DNA of 64,000 bases, from assembly GCA_964352665.1 (NCBI GenBank), contig CAYGSJ010000003.1, forward strand, positions 62,001 through 126,000, given 5' to 3'. The notes under the pieces are model-generated. The model was not told where the DNA came from, did no database searches, and saw nothing but the letters and a program-made list of their open reading frames with translations. Numbering within the stretch: position 1 is the stretch's first letter; the number at the start of each line of letters is the position of its first letter. Position numbers and translations under genes: made by a program. Below are positions 49,379 through 57,210 of this stretch, piece by piece. Source of the stretch: UBA1672 sp964352665 (GTDB lineage Bacteria; Pseudomonadota; Alphaproteobacteria; Micavibrionales; Micavibrionaceae).

Positions 49379-50076
49379 TAGGCGGCTCCTTTTTTTACAG
49401 CTTCGACCCAGTAATGAGGATCGGCGTATTGTGTAGGATCAGTTACATTGGCCAGATGGAAGCCTTCCTGACGTTCCACGCAGGTGCCGCATCGGCCACA
49501 ATGAATGTTGCCACCCTTATAACATGACCATGTATCAACGAAGGCGACGCCTAGTGTTTTGCCTTTGGCGGTAATTTCGGCCTTTGTCATTTCAATAAAG
49601 GGAGTAAAAAGATCGATTTGCGCTAGATCTTCCATGGCATAATTTTGCATGGTTTGAAATGCATCTATAAAATTCGGGCGGCAATCTGGATAGATATAAT
49701 GATCGCCCGCATGCACGGCTGTGGCGACGGCATCTGCGCCGCGTGATTGCGCAATCCCATACGCGATGGTCAGCATAATGGCGTTACGGTTGGGCACGAC
49801 AGTCGAGCGCATGGTTTCCTCGGCGTAATGACCGTCCGGCACTGTGATATTGTCTGTCAGGGCGGAACCGGTCAATAAAGCGCCAATATGGGAGATATCG
49901 ATTAAATCAAAGGGCACATTGAGTGTTTGAGCGCATTTTTCGGCGTAACCCAGCTCTTTCTTATGCCTTTGGCCGTAATTAAAGGAAATAAGGCCCATAA
50001 GGTCGTGTTCTTTGGCAATTTTATACGCCAAAGTTACGGAATCCAAGCCGCCAGAACAGATAACGAGTGTTTTCAT
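49378..50076 (-). CDS. queC: 7-cyano-7-deazaguanine synthase QueC
   Basis: ATP-dependent amide and nitrile formation giving preQ0. 232 residues with the PP-loop SGGLDS at 8-13, FNYGQRHKKE, VPNRNAIMLTIAYGIAQSRG, VHAGDHYIYPDCRPNF and a C-terminal zinc site CYKGGNIHCGRCGTC. First gene of the que operon. Its ribosome-binding site (AAGGA, 8 nt before the ATG) is part of the preQ1 riboswitch pseudoknot, so translation should fall when preQ1 is abundant. Confidence 0.98.
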   Translation of the reverse strand: MKTLVICSGGLDSVTLAYKIAKEHDLMGLISFNYGQRHKKELGYAEKCAQTLNVPFDLIDISHIGALLTGSALTDNITVPDGHYAEETMRSTVVPNRNAIMLTIAYGIAQSRGADAVATAVHAGDHYIYPDCRPNFIDAFQTMQNYAMEDLAQIDLFTPFIEMTKAEITAKGKTLGVAFVDTWSCYKGGNIHCGRCGTCVERQEGFHLANVTDPTQYADPHYWVEAVKKGAA

Positions 50077-50083
50077 GTCTTAA

Positions 50084-50120
50084 TCCTTGTTTTTTCATAT
50101 GGGGTAGGCTGCGACCCATC
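50084..50120 (-). promoter_or_regulatory. preQ1-I riboswitch controlling queC-D-E-F
   Basis: Minus-strand RNA: stem AUGGG (50119-50115) with CCCAU, loop UCGCAGCCUAC, then an A-rich tail GAAAAAACAAGG ending at the Shine-Dalgarno of queC. It closely matches the well-studied short preQ1-I aptamer (UGGGUCGCAG, then CCCCA and ACAAAACAAGG in Thermoanaerobacter, as I recall). The loop CCU can pair with AGG, hiding the ribosome-binding site. Upstream are a CTTGG-ATAAT-CCAAG hairpin and a -10 box TATAAC (50148-50143) with a weak -35. Confidence 0.92.
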
Positions 50121-50207
50121 CTTGGATTATCCAAGTTTTGGCGTTATAGCAGTGTTTTTTAAGAAAGGGAAGATTTAAGCGCCTGTGATGTTCATGCGTT
50201 TCGATTA

Positions 50208-50234
50208 ATAAAAAGCCGGCTTTGCAGCCGGCTT
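50208..50234 (-). terminator. Rho-independent terminator of the 50264 gene
   Basis: AAGCCGGC-TGCAAA-GCCGGCTT on the minus strand followed by TTTTT. It separates the 50264 gene from the que promoter. The arms are 8 bp and perfect. Confidence 0.88.
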
Positions 50235-50263
50235 GATCATTTAGTTATATATTAAGGTATTTT

Positions 50264-50902
50264 TTAAAGTACGATATCTAGTGGTACATCAACATGTACG
50301 ACATCTACGCTGCCAAATACGGCTGCGACACTTTCGGTCCCTTCGTTATGGTGTGGTGCATCTGTAACGACAGGCCGTTCCTCGTGTGTTTCGGCAATGA
50401 ATCTTGTAAGAGCGACTTCTACATCGCTTTCATCCATGCTTAAGACATCTTCAATAGCAACCACTGAGTTCACAGGGGCAGGTCCAGTTGGGCCGCCAAC
50501 GTCAGTTGTTGGAAAGATGCTGCTTGTGTCAGGGCCTATATATACGCCGCCCGGGGGAGATATTTGTCCGATGTCAACGACATCGTCACATCGTGCACAA
50601 TCGCCAGTTGGCATGTCGTCCATATCATATAGTTTTACATGACCTTCGCCGGGATGTGATGAGCCTGAAGTATCGGCAGTTAAATCAAAAAATGCAGGGA
50701 TTTCTGGACGAGTTTCAGGAAAATTAAACGGGTCCCATGTGTCGAAGTCTATGTGCTCCTCTAATATTACAATATCCGGGTCATTAAATATGTCATCTTC
50801 CGAAAACCAGTCAACGACGGCGTCATACACCTCTATTGCAGTTTCTATACCTTCTTTAATCGCTATTGCAGTTTCAATGATAGTTTTTAAATCTTTGGCC
50901 AT
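50264..50902 (-). CDS. Acidic hypothetical protein
   Basis: 212 residues from ATG 50902, preceded by GAGGG; an in-frame GTG at 50917 overlaps that ribosome-binding site. Starts with an amphipathic helix (MAKDLKTIIETAIAIKEGIE). The rest is rich in Asp, Pro, Gly and Val with little helix and includes a CARCDD Cys pair. Highly acidic, no signal peptide. Own terminator downstream. The 198 bp upstream, to dnaQ, are strongly AT-rich with no clear promoter I can single out. Could be secreted by a non-Sec route; no direct evidence. Confidence 0.6.
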   Translation of the reverse strand: MAKDLKTIIETAIAIKEGIETAIEVYDAVVDWFSEDDIFNDPDIVILEEHIDFDTWDPFNFPETRPEIPAFFDLTADTSGSSHPGEGHVKLYDMDDMPTGDCARCDDVVDIGQISPPGGVYIGPDTSSIFPTTDVGGPTGPAPVNSVVAIEDVLSMDESDVEVALTRFIAETHEERPVVTDAPHHNEGTESVAAVFGSVDVVHVDVPLDIVL

Positions 50903-51100
50903 TTTAATTTCCCTCACCCACCAATTAACACCATTATTTACATAATAAATAGTAACCTGAATGTTAAATAACGGTCAAATTTGAAAAAATTTAAAATAAA
51001 GCAAGAAAATAATTAAAAAAGTAAACAGCTCTGTAAAGAGCTAAATGACTATGATTTTTGTAAAAAAGAAAAGGAAAACTAAAAGTAACGATATTAATAT

Positions 51101-51799
51101 CTAAGCGCTTTTCCTGATTTTTTTCCAAAGTGGATCATCAAGTTTTTCAATAAGCCCTGCATGTGCCTTAAGCTCTTCTTCGCTGGGGGCGTGAGGACGT
51201 GGTTTGCGGTGTTCGCGTTCCGTATCTTTTTTAGTATTTTTACCCTTACCCGATGTATGCGCGCTTAGTTCAAGGCCGCGTTGTCGCCCACCCAGTAATT
51301 CAAGATAGACTTCGGCCAGTAATTCTGAGTCCAATAAGGCGCCGTGGAATGTGCGATTGGAGTTATCAATCTCGAAACGACGGCATAAAGCATCGAGATT
51401 AGCAGGAGAGCCAGGGAATTTTTCCCGTGCCATAGCGAGTGTATCAATCACGCGTTTCCATGATAGCGGCTTGTGGCCGACGTTCTGTAATTCCGAATTC
51501 AGGAATTTCATGTCAAATTCGGCGTTATGGATGATGAGTTTTGAGTCTTCTCCTATAAAGTCTGTGAACTCTGTGTAGCATTCAAGAAAAGTAGGCTTAT
51601 CAGCAAGAAATTCAGTGGTGATACCATGAACGGCGGTGGCCTCCGGCGGGACATCTCTTTCAGGATTAATATATAATTGGCAGGTACGTCCGGTAGGCAT
51701 GAGGTTTACCAGTTCGACAGCGCCGATCTCGATAATACGGTCACCGGTTTTTGGGTCCATGCCGGTTGTTTCAGTGTCCAGTACGATTTCACGCGCCAT
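51101..51799 (-). CDS. dnaQ: DNA polymerase III epsilon subunit (3'-5' proofreading exonuclease)
   Basis: Proofreading subunit of the replicative polymerase. 232 residues: ExoI DTETTG at 8-13, ExoII HNAEFDMKFLN, ExoIII HGALLDSELLAEVYLEL. The basic C-terminal region that contacts the alpha subunit is present (KNTKKDTEREHRKPRPHAPS). Conserved place next to coaE-aroE-maf-ppsR, though separated from coaE by the 51854 gene. Confidence 0.97.
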   Translation of the reverse strand: MAREIVLDTETTGMDPKTGDRIIEIGAVELVNLMPTGRTCQLYINPERDVPPEATAVHGITTEFLADKPTFLECYTEFTDFIGEDSKLIIHNAEFDMKFLNSELQNVGHKPLSWKRVIDTLAMAREKFPGSPANLDALCRRFEIDNSNRTFHGALLDSELLAEVYLELLGGRQRGLELSAHTSGKGKNTKKDTEREHRKPRPHAPSEEELKAHAGLIEKLDDPLWKKIRKSA

Positions 51800-51853
51800 A
51801 TAATAAAGACTTCCCTTTTTTCTATAGAGATAATCTAACGTGAATATTTGTGG

Positions 51854-52279
51854 TTAGGCAAGGATAGGCTTTAAGGCTTCAACAACTACAGGATCGTTTG
51901 TTCGGCGACCTTCGTGTAAAAGAGTATGATTTTCGGGGTCAACTTCGAAAACGTAATCATCTGGTATCACGACTTCTGCCTGCGCAAGGAAAGCGCGAAC
52001 ATAGCTTTCTATTTCAGGAGGAAGTGTTTTCTGACCCAGCTCCTCCGGTTCGTTTACAAGAACGTAAGCAACGCGCAACATGTGAATATCGGGCTTACCG
52101 GTCTGGATTTCTCCGGTTCCAAATTCCTCGCCGTTGCTGGATAATCTCAGCCCGCCATATTCAAGGTCTGCAGGCATGATAATGCTTTCATTTGCAATCG
52201 CGGCAAGAAATCTTGGAACAAGTGTATCGAGCTTGCTCGTCGGGACCCCCACGCGAATTTCAAATTGGTGCTGTAACAT
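51854..52279 (-). CDS. Hypothetical protein between coaE and dnaQ
   Basis: 141 residues. Mixed alpha/beta (FEIRVGVPTSKLDTLVPRFL, MLRVAYVLVNEPEELGQKTL, DDYVFEVDPENHTLLHEGRR), soluble, acidic. Not recognised. Interrupts the usual coaE-dnaQ adjacency but on the same strand, so it is probably part of the transcript. It lies 37 bp after coaE and 54 bp before dnaQ. Confidence 0.55.
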   Translation of the reverse strand: MLQHQFEIRVGVPTSKLDTLVPRFLAAIANESIIMPADLEYGGLRLSSNGEEFGTGEIQTGKPDIHMLRVAYVLVNEPEELGQKTLPPEIESYVRAFLAQAEVVIPDDYVFEVDPENHTLLHEGRRTNDPVVVEALKPILA

Positions 52280-52316
52280 GCGCCAAGTATATAATAAATG
52301 TATAAAAAGATCAATA

Positions 52317-52964
52317 TTATGTATTTTTAGGTGTTTTTTTATTTTCAGGCGACATTTTCTGTCTTATATCCTGAATGATTTCTTTTAGCTCTTGCATGCT
52401 ATGGGCGCGACCTATGCCTGTTTTGATCACGTAATCAGAGAGCGCACATTTTTCGGCGTCCGGCATCTGTCGCTCCAGTATGGCATTGAATTTTTCTTCG
52501 GTCATGCCGGGGCGAGAGAGTACCCGCTCACGTTGAACAAAATCTGGGGCGCTTACGGTGATGGTTATGTCGACGTCATCCTGTCTGTTTTTTTCAAATA
52601 GGAGAGGGATATCAAGGCAGACCATATCCATACCTTTGTGAATGTGTTCGCGGATAAAATCATTTTGTGATTTTTGTACAAGCGGGTGAAGAATATCTTC
52701 CAGTGTTTTTCGGTGTGCGTCGCTTTTAAAAATAAGATCACCGAATTCTTTTCGCTTTAGCTCTTTTGTTTTGCGGTCATAAATTTGAGGATGTTCATAG
52801 GCCGGGAATGCGGCGGCAATTGCAGGGCGGGCGACGCTGTCAGGTTTCAGGAGTTCTTTTACCGCTTCATCGGATTCGTGGACGGGAATGCGCATGGTTT
52901 CCATCATGGCGCCAATTGTCGATTTACCCATACCGATGGAGCCTGTAAGCCCGATGACAATCAT
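52317..52964 (-). CDS. coaE: Dephospho-CoA kinase
   Basis: Last step of coenzyme A synthesis. 215 residues, P-loop GLTGSIGMGKST near the N-terminus, DEAVKELL of the lid/substrate region, VCLDIPLLFEKN and VSAPDFVQRERVLSRPGMTE. Start overlaps the aroE stop by 4 bp. Part of ppsR-maf-aroE-coaE, all overlapping by 4-8 bp. Confidence 0.97.
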   Translation of the reverse strand: MIVIGLTGSIGMGKSTIGAMMETMRIPVHESDEAVKELLKPDSVARPAIAAAFPAYEHPQIYDRKTKELKRKEFGDLIFKSDAHRKTLEDILHPLVQKSQNDFIREHIHKGMDMVCLDIPLLFEKNRQDDVDITITVSAPDFVQRERVLSRPGMTEEKFNAILERQMPDAEKCALSDYVIKTGIGRAHSMQELKEIIQDIRQKMSPENKKTPKNT

Positions 52965-53776
52965 AGAACGCTTTCCTCCAGTGCCGGTGTAACATCCGGT
53001 AATATGCCGTGCCAGAGTTCAAAACCCGGACGTGCTTGGTGCAGCAACATGCCTATTCCGGTTACGACAGGCATTTCACGTTTTTGTGCCCGTGCCAAGA
53101 AGTCTGTTATCAGTGGTGTATAGACAATATCTGTCACCAATGCGGAGGCAGGGGCATAAGACGGATCAATATCAAGGGGGTCTTGCCCGCTCATCCCTAG
53201 AGACGTTGTATTAATAATCAGATTAGCATCACGAATGGCATCTTCCCGTTCATTCCACCGCAGAATTTTAATATTATAGGGAGAATGTACGGCCAGTGCC
53301 TGCGCCTTTGCGGGGGTGCGATTTGTAACAGTTACGCCTGGAACGTCCTCATGGAGTAAAGCGTATAAAATAGCGCGTGCCGCGCCTCCTGCACCGATGA
53401 TAACAGCTTTGCCGCCTTTAAATTCGAACTCGGGGGCATTTTGTTTTATGTTTTGAATAAAGCCGAATGCATCTGTGTTGGTGCCATAAAGCTTTCCATC
53501 TTTAATGGTGACTGTATTAACAGCGCCAATGACTGTTGCGGTTTCATCTATTTCATCACAAAAATCCATTATGGCGATTTTATGAGGCAGCGTGACATTG
53601 AATCCGCTATATCCTTCTTCCACCAGTTTGCGCACGCCCTGTTCCAGATTTTCACAGGAGATATCAAGCGCTTCGTATGTTGCATCAAGACCATGTTGGC
53701 GGATCCAGTGATTATGGATGATGGGTGATTTACTGTGATTGATCGGATGGCCAATGACGGCAGTTTTTATTGTCAT
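52961..53776 (-). CDS. aroE: Shikimate dehydrogenase
   Basis: NADP-dependent reduction of 3-dehydroshikimate in the aromatic amino acid pathway. 271 residues: shikimate-binding NHSKSPIIHN, catalytic Lys in NVTLPHKIAIMD, the NADP loop IGAGGAARAI, NRTPAKAQAL and NTTSLGMSGQDP. Overlaps maf and coaE by 4 bp on either side. Confidence 0.97.
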   Translation of the reverse strand: MTIKTAVIGHPINHSKSPIIHNHWIRQHGLDATYEALDISCENLEQGVRKLVEEGYSGFNVTLPHKIAIMDFCDEIDETATVIGAVNTVTIKDGKLYGTNTDAFGFIQNIKQNAPEFEFKGGKAVIIGAGGAARAILYALLHEDVPGVTVTNRTPAKAQALAVHSPYNIKILRWNEREDAIRDANLIINTTSLGMSGQDPLDIDPSYAPASALVTDIVYTPLITDFLARAQKREMPVVTGIGMLLHQARPGFELWHGILPDVTPALEESVL

Positions 53777-54369
53777 GGTTTTACTCCATGCTCGGTTTCC
53801 AGATAAGAGAGTAAGGGAGCAAGCGGCATGCCCATAATTGTGTAATAGTCACCCGTCACTTCGCTGAAAAGTTTTTTCCCTTCGCCTTCGATTTTATATG
53901 CGCCCACGCAGGATATTAACGCGTCAGGGTCTTGTTCCATGTAGGTTTCAAGAAAAGCATCATCGAAATTATGCATGGTTAGTGTCGCGCGATCGCTGTT
54001 AGAAAAGAGAACGGCATCACCGTGCACTACGCAAACCGAAGAATGCAGTGTGTGTTTTTGACCGCGCAGTGATTTTAGCTTTTCTGCGGCGTCCTCTTTT
54101 GTCTTTGCTTTATTCAGAAGTTGCCCCTTAAAATCCAGTGTTTGATCCGACCCTATAACCAGTGCCTCGGGATGTTGTTTTGAAACGTTGAGTGCCTTGG
54201 CTTTTGCAAGGGCCTCTGTTATTGCGGGGATATTCATCGGCATTTCTTTTACAAGCGCCTCTTCATCAATGTTAGCGGGCACAACCCGAAAAGATAAGTT
54301 TGTGTCCGCAAGCATTTTTTGTCTGGCCGCACTTCCCGAAGCCAGAATAATATCGGGGACATTAGGCAT
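53773..54369 (-). CDS. maf: Maf-family nucleotide pyrophosphatase
   Basis: House-cleaning nucleoside triphosphate pyrophosphatase acting on non-canonical nucleotides. 198 residues with ILASGSAARQKML, the catalytic-site GSDQTLDFKGQLL, LKSLRGQKHTLHSSV, and YKIEGEGKKLFSEVTGDYYT followed by IMGMPL. It overlaps ppsR by 8 bp and aroE by 4 bp. Confidence 0.96.
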   Translation of the reverse strand: MPNVPDIILASGSAARQKMLADTNLSFRVVPANIDEEALVKEMPMNIPAITEALAKAKALNVSKQHPEALVIGSDQTLDFKGQLLNKAKTKEDAAEKLKSLRGQKHTLHSSVCVVHGDAVLFSNSDRATLTMHNFDDAFLETYMEQDPDALISCVGAYKIEGEGKKLFSEVTGDYYTIMGMPLAPLLSYLETEHGVKP

Positions 54370-55231
54370 CCTTTTTTTGCTTTCCCTTGTCTTTTTTATC
54401 TTTTTTGCTTTGGATCAAGGCCATAATTTCAGCGGCAGTTTCTTCGATGGAGCGTTTTGTCACATCAATGACCGGCCAGTGATGATCGGAAAAAAGACGG
54501 CGTGCCTGTCGCACTTCTTCTTCGATTTTTGTTTCATCAAGATAAGTATTTTCGGTGAAGGCGGCAGCTTCGTTTTTATCCGCGCGCAAGCGGGTCTGTC
54601 TTAGTTGTTTCAGGCGCATGGGATCTGCGGTGAGCCCGACATATAAGGGATTTTCAAGCCGGAAATACTCATCCGGAACCGGCACGCCGGGGACAAGGGG
54701 AATGTTGGCGGCCTTAATACCACGACGCGCAAGAAAGATGCTGGTCGGGGTTTTGGATGTTCTAGAAACACCAACCAAAACGACGTCTGCTTTTTTAAGG
54801 CCCTTCAAACATTTTCCATCATCGAAACGCATGGCAAAATCTACGGCGGCGACGCGCTTGAAATAGGCATCATCCATTGCGTGTTGTAGACCGGGAACAC
54901 CCTTTGCATGCGTTCCCAAATATGTAGAGAGACTATGGATGATAGGATCAAGGACGGCCACACATGGCACGCCTAGCTCGTCGCAGCGTTCTTGCAGGCG
55001 CATGCGCATTTTTTCATTCACGAAGGTAAAAATAACCGGCCCGGGATTATCCGAGATTTTGCCGATAACGCGCTCCAATTGTCTTTCTGTGCGCACCAAA
55101 GGCCAAAATTTTTGATTTGGGTCAATGTCTTCGAATTGTGCAAGCACAGCACGTGACAGGCCAAGAAGGGTTGTGCCAGTTGCATCGGACACCAAATGAA
55201 GGAAGAATTTTTTCTTTTTTTTTGCTGCCAT
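54362..55231 (-). CDS. ppsR: Pyruvate, phosphate/water dikinase regulatory protein (PpsR/DUF299)
   Basis: Bifunctional kinase and phosphorylase that controls PEP synthase or pyruvate phosphate dikinase. 289 residues: N-terminal FFLHLVSDATGTTLLGLSRA, DPIIHSLSTYLG, and the P-loop-like VLVGVSRTSKTPTSIFLA at about 152-169, then NIPLVPGVPVP and a Lys-rich tail. In Caulobacter and Rickettsia this gene flanks the origin opposite hemE; here it is about 12 kb from hemE and oriented toward it. Confidence 0.95.
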   Translation of the reverse strand: MAAKKKKKFFLHLVSDATGTTLLGLSRAVLAQFEDIDPNQKFWPLVRTERQLERVIGKISDNPGPVIFTFVNEKMRMRLQERCDELGVPCVAVLDPIIHSLSTYLGTHAKGVPGLQHAMDDAYFKRVAAVDFAMRFDDGKCLKGLKKADVVLVGVSRTSKTPTSIFLARRGIKAANIPLVPGVPVPDEYFRLENPLYVGLTADPMRLKQLRQTRLRADKNEAAAFTENTYLDETKIEEEVRQARRLFSDHHWPVIDVTKRSIEETAAEIMALIQSKKDKKDKGKQKKDA

Positions 55232-55270
55232 TCTAGCCCCCGTATAAACGGATTTAAATAATCGTGTTGA

Positions 55271-55798
55271 TTAACTATCCTGTGCCGCGTCCTGTTTTGC
55301 AGCTGCGATTTCGTTTTTGAATCGCTCCATATACAGAGCCTGAAAATCAACAGGCGTTAATAACAGAGGCGGGTATCCGCCTTGCGCTGTCATGGTAGCC
55401 AAAATCTGTCGCGCGAACGGAAACATAAACCTTGGTATTTCAATAAGCAACATAGGATGATGCGCATCTTCCGGAACTGATTCTCCGATCGAGACGCATG
55501 CGCCGTAAGTGATCTCTGCTATGAAAACAGTTCCCCCATTGCGTACAGCCTGTGCAGAAAGTGTCAGAACAACTTCATACATTCCTTCTGTATCATCGGG
55601 AAGCGTGCGCGCATCCATTGTGATATTAACATCCATTTCCGGAAGATCTTGCCCGGCCTGTAGCGATCTGGGGGCGGAAGGATTTTCAAAAGACATGTCA
55701 CGAATATACTGGGTGTGAATAGTTACAGGCAAATCGGCAGCCTGTAAGATGGGGTTCTCTTCGGTTCCCTGTTGCTCTTTTTGTTTTTTCTTACTCAT
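55271..55798 (-). CDS. secB: Protein-export chaperone SecB
   Basis: Tetrameric chaperone that holds preproteins unfolded for SecA. 175 residues; central region FENPSAPRSLQAG, ADLPVTIHTQYIRDMSFE, VVLTLSAQAVRNGGTVFIAE, TYGACVSIG and LIEIPRFMFPFARQILATMT, then GGYPPLLLTPVDFQALY. N- and C-terminal extensions are polar. It lies directly upstream of ppsR on the same strand, gap 39 bp. Confidence 0.96.
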   Translation of the reverse strand: MSKKKQKEQQGTEENPILQAADLPVTIHTQYIRDMSFENPSAPRSLQAGQDLPEMDVNITMDARTLPDDTEGMYEVVLTLSAQAVRNGGTVFIAEITYGACVSIGESVPEDAHHPMLLIEIPRFMFPFARQILATMTAQGGYPPLLLTPVDFQALYMERFKNEIAAAKQDAAQDS

Positions 55799-55860
55799 TT
55801 TATCGAAAATCCCTGAAATTTTGCTGTGACTGTTTCAATAGCATGAAATTACCCCCATGC

Positions 55861-56331
55861 TCAAGAGTTCTCGTCGTTATCGATTGTTTCGTACTCTACA
55901 TCTATGACATTCGGGTCAGCGGGTTTGTGAAAGCTTTTGTTATCATGGAATTCCGTGTATTCGGTGTTAAACCCTGTCGTTTGGAAACGCGCGCTTTCAG
56001 AGAGTTTTTTACGAAGCGCATTGCGCACGGAAGGTATAAGAAGGGAAAAGCCGATAGCATCGGTCATAAATCCAGGTGTAATCAGCGTCGCACCGGCTGC
56101 GACAAGGCATAGTCCGTCAAAAAGCTCTTTTGATGGTAATTCGCCGTGCTGTAGAGATTTTTGTGCCTGGATCATAGTTTGTATACCTTGGTATTTTACA
56201 ACAAAACCCCCGAGAATAGCGGTGAAAAGCGCCATGAAAAGCGCCATACCAAGACCAATTTTATCGCTGACGGCAATGAACACCATGATTTCTGCGAATG
56301 GTATCAATACGAATATAAAGAAAAAGGGCAT
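55861..56331 (-). CDS. fxsA: FxsA-family membrane protein
   Basis: 156 residues, cytoplasmic-membrane protein of unknown biochemical role; overproduction in E. coli suppresses phage F exclusion. Hydrophobic N-terminal half with FFFIFVLIPFAEIMVFIAVS, MALFMALFTAILGGFVVKYQ and a third span VAAGATLITPGFMTDAIGFS, then the IPSVRNALRKKL motif and an acidic tail. Divergent from tim44 with a 77-bp gap, the usual arrangement. Confidence 0.92.
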   Translation of the reverse strand: MPFFFIFVLIPFAEIMVFIAVSDKIGLGMALFMALFTAILGGFVVKYQGIQTMIQAQKSLQHGELPSKELFDGLCLVAAGATLITPGFMTDAIGFSLLIPSVRNALRKKLSESARFQTTGFNTEYTEFHDNKSFHKPADPNVIDVEYETIDNDENS

Positions 56332-56408
56332 AAGTTTTCCTTAGTGTTGGCTCTGCACTTCATCATATATCAGAGCAAAAACAGTGGTAAAATGGATTTA
56401 TAGCCTGT

Positions 56409-57167
56409 ATGAATAGAAAAACCAATATTAAGAAAGGTTTTCAAGTGTCTGCAGAATTAATGGTTTATGGTTTGATTGCCGCCGGTCTGGTTTTCTGGCT
56501 GCGTAGTATCCTTGGTACACGCCATGGAGACGAGCGTGATCGTTCAGTTACAAATCTGGATTTGAAAGAAAGCAACGTTACGAATATTCATAATGGCGAG
56601 GCTTTCGAGAAGTCTGTAGAGGGCGCAGCGTTAATTGAAGAGCTTGCAAAAAATGCAAAAGGCAATATGTCGATTGGAAGCCGGACAGCCGAAGTGAGTC
56701 TGGTAGAAATTGCGCGCGTGGATAGAGGGTTTGACATATATGCTTTCCTAAGAGCTGCGCAGGATGCTTTTGTTTATATTGTTGAGTCGTTTGCGGAAGG
56801 TGACAGAGAAACTCTTAAAGACCTCCTTGGAAAAAATGTTTTTGCTGCGTTTGATAAAGCGATTACAGATCGTGAAAATGCAGGCGAAGTAGCCATGACT
56901 GAAATTCACGCGATTAAAAAGTCGGAAGTTGTAGAGGCGCATCTTGAAGGCAAAAAGGCCAGAATTACAGTTCGTTTTTGGGCGGATGAAACATCGGTTG
57001 TTAAGGATAAGGACGATGAGATCATTCATGGCCATCCGGAAAAGACAACGTTGATGCGTGACCTTTGGGTCTTCGAGCGTGATTTGAAATCACGTGATCC
57101 GCGCTGGTTGGTTGTCGAGACCAAGGAAGATGAAGACGATAACGAGTTGATTCCGAACTCCCATTAA
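56409..57167 (+). CDS. Tim44-domain protein (TimA type)
   Basis: 252 residues: short basic N-terminus, one membrane anchor (SAELMVYGLIAAGLVFWLRS), an acidic linker, then a Tim44/MRP-L45 fold (about 110-245) with FLRAAQDAFVYIVESFAEGD, VAMTEIHAIKKSEVVEAHLE and VFERDLKSRDPRWLVVET. Related alphaproteobacterial TimA proteins are inner-membrane proteins thought to help envelope protein assembly. Followed 43 bp later by mltA, a conserved pair. Confidence 0.92.
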   Translation: MNRKTNIKKGFQVSAELMVYGLIAAGLVFWLRSILGTRHGDERDRSVTNLDLKESNVTNIHNGEAFEKSVEGAALIEELAKNAKGNMSIGSRTAEVSLVEIARVDRGFDIYAFLRAAQDAFVYIVESFAEGDRETLKDLLGKNVFAAFDKAITDRENAGEVAMTEIHAIKKSEVVEAHLEGKKARITVRFWADETSVVKDKDDEIIHGHPEKTTLMRDLWVFERDLKSRDPRWLVVETKEDEDDNELIPNSH

Positions 57168-57210
57168 ATTGAAGCTTTGCCCATTTTGCATAGCGTGGTA
57201 GATTTTTGCC

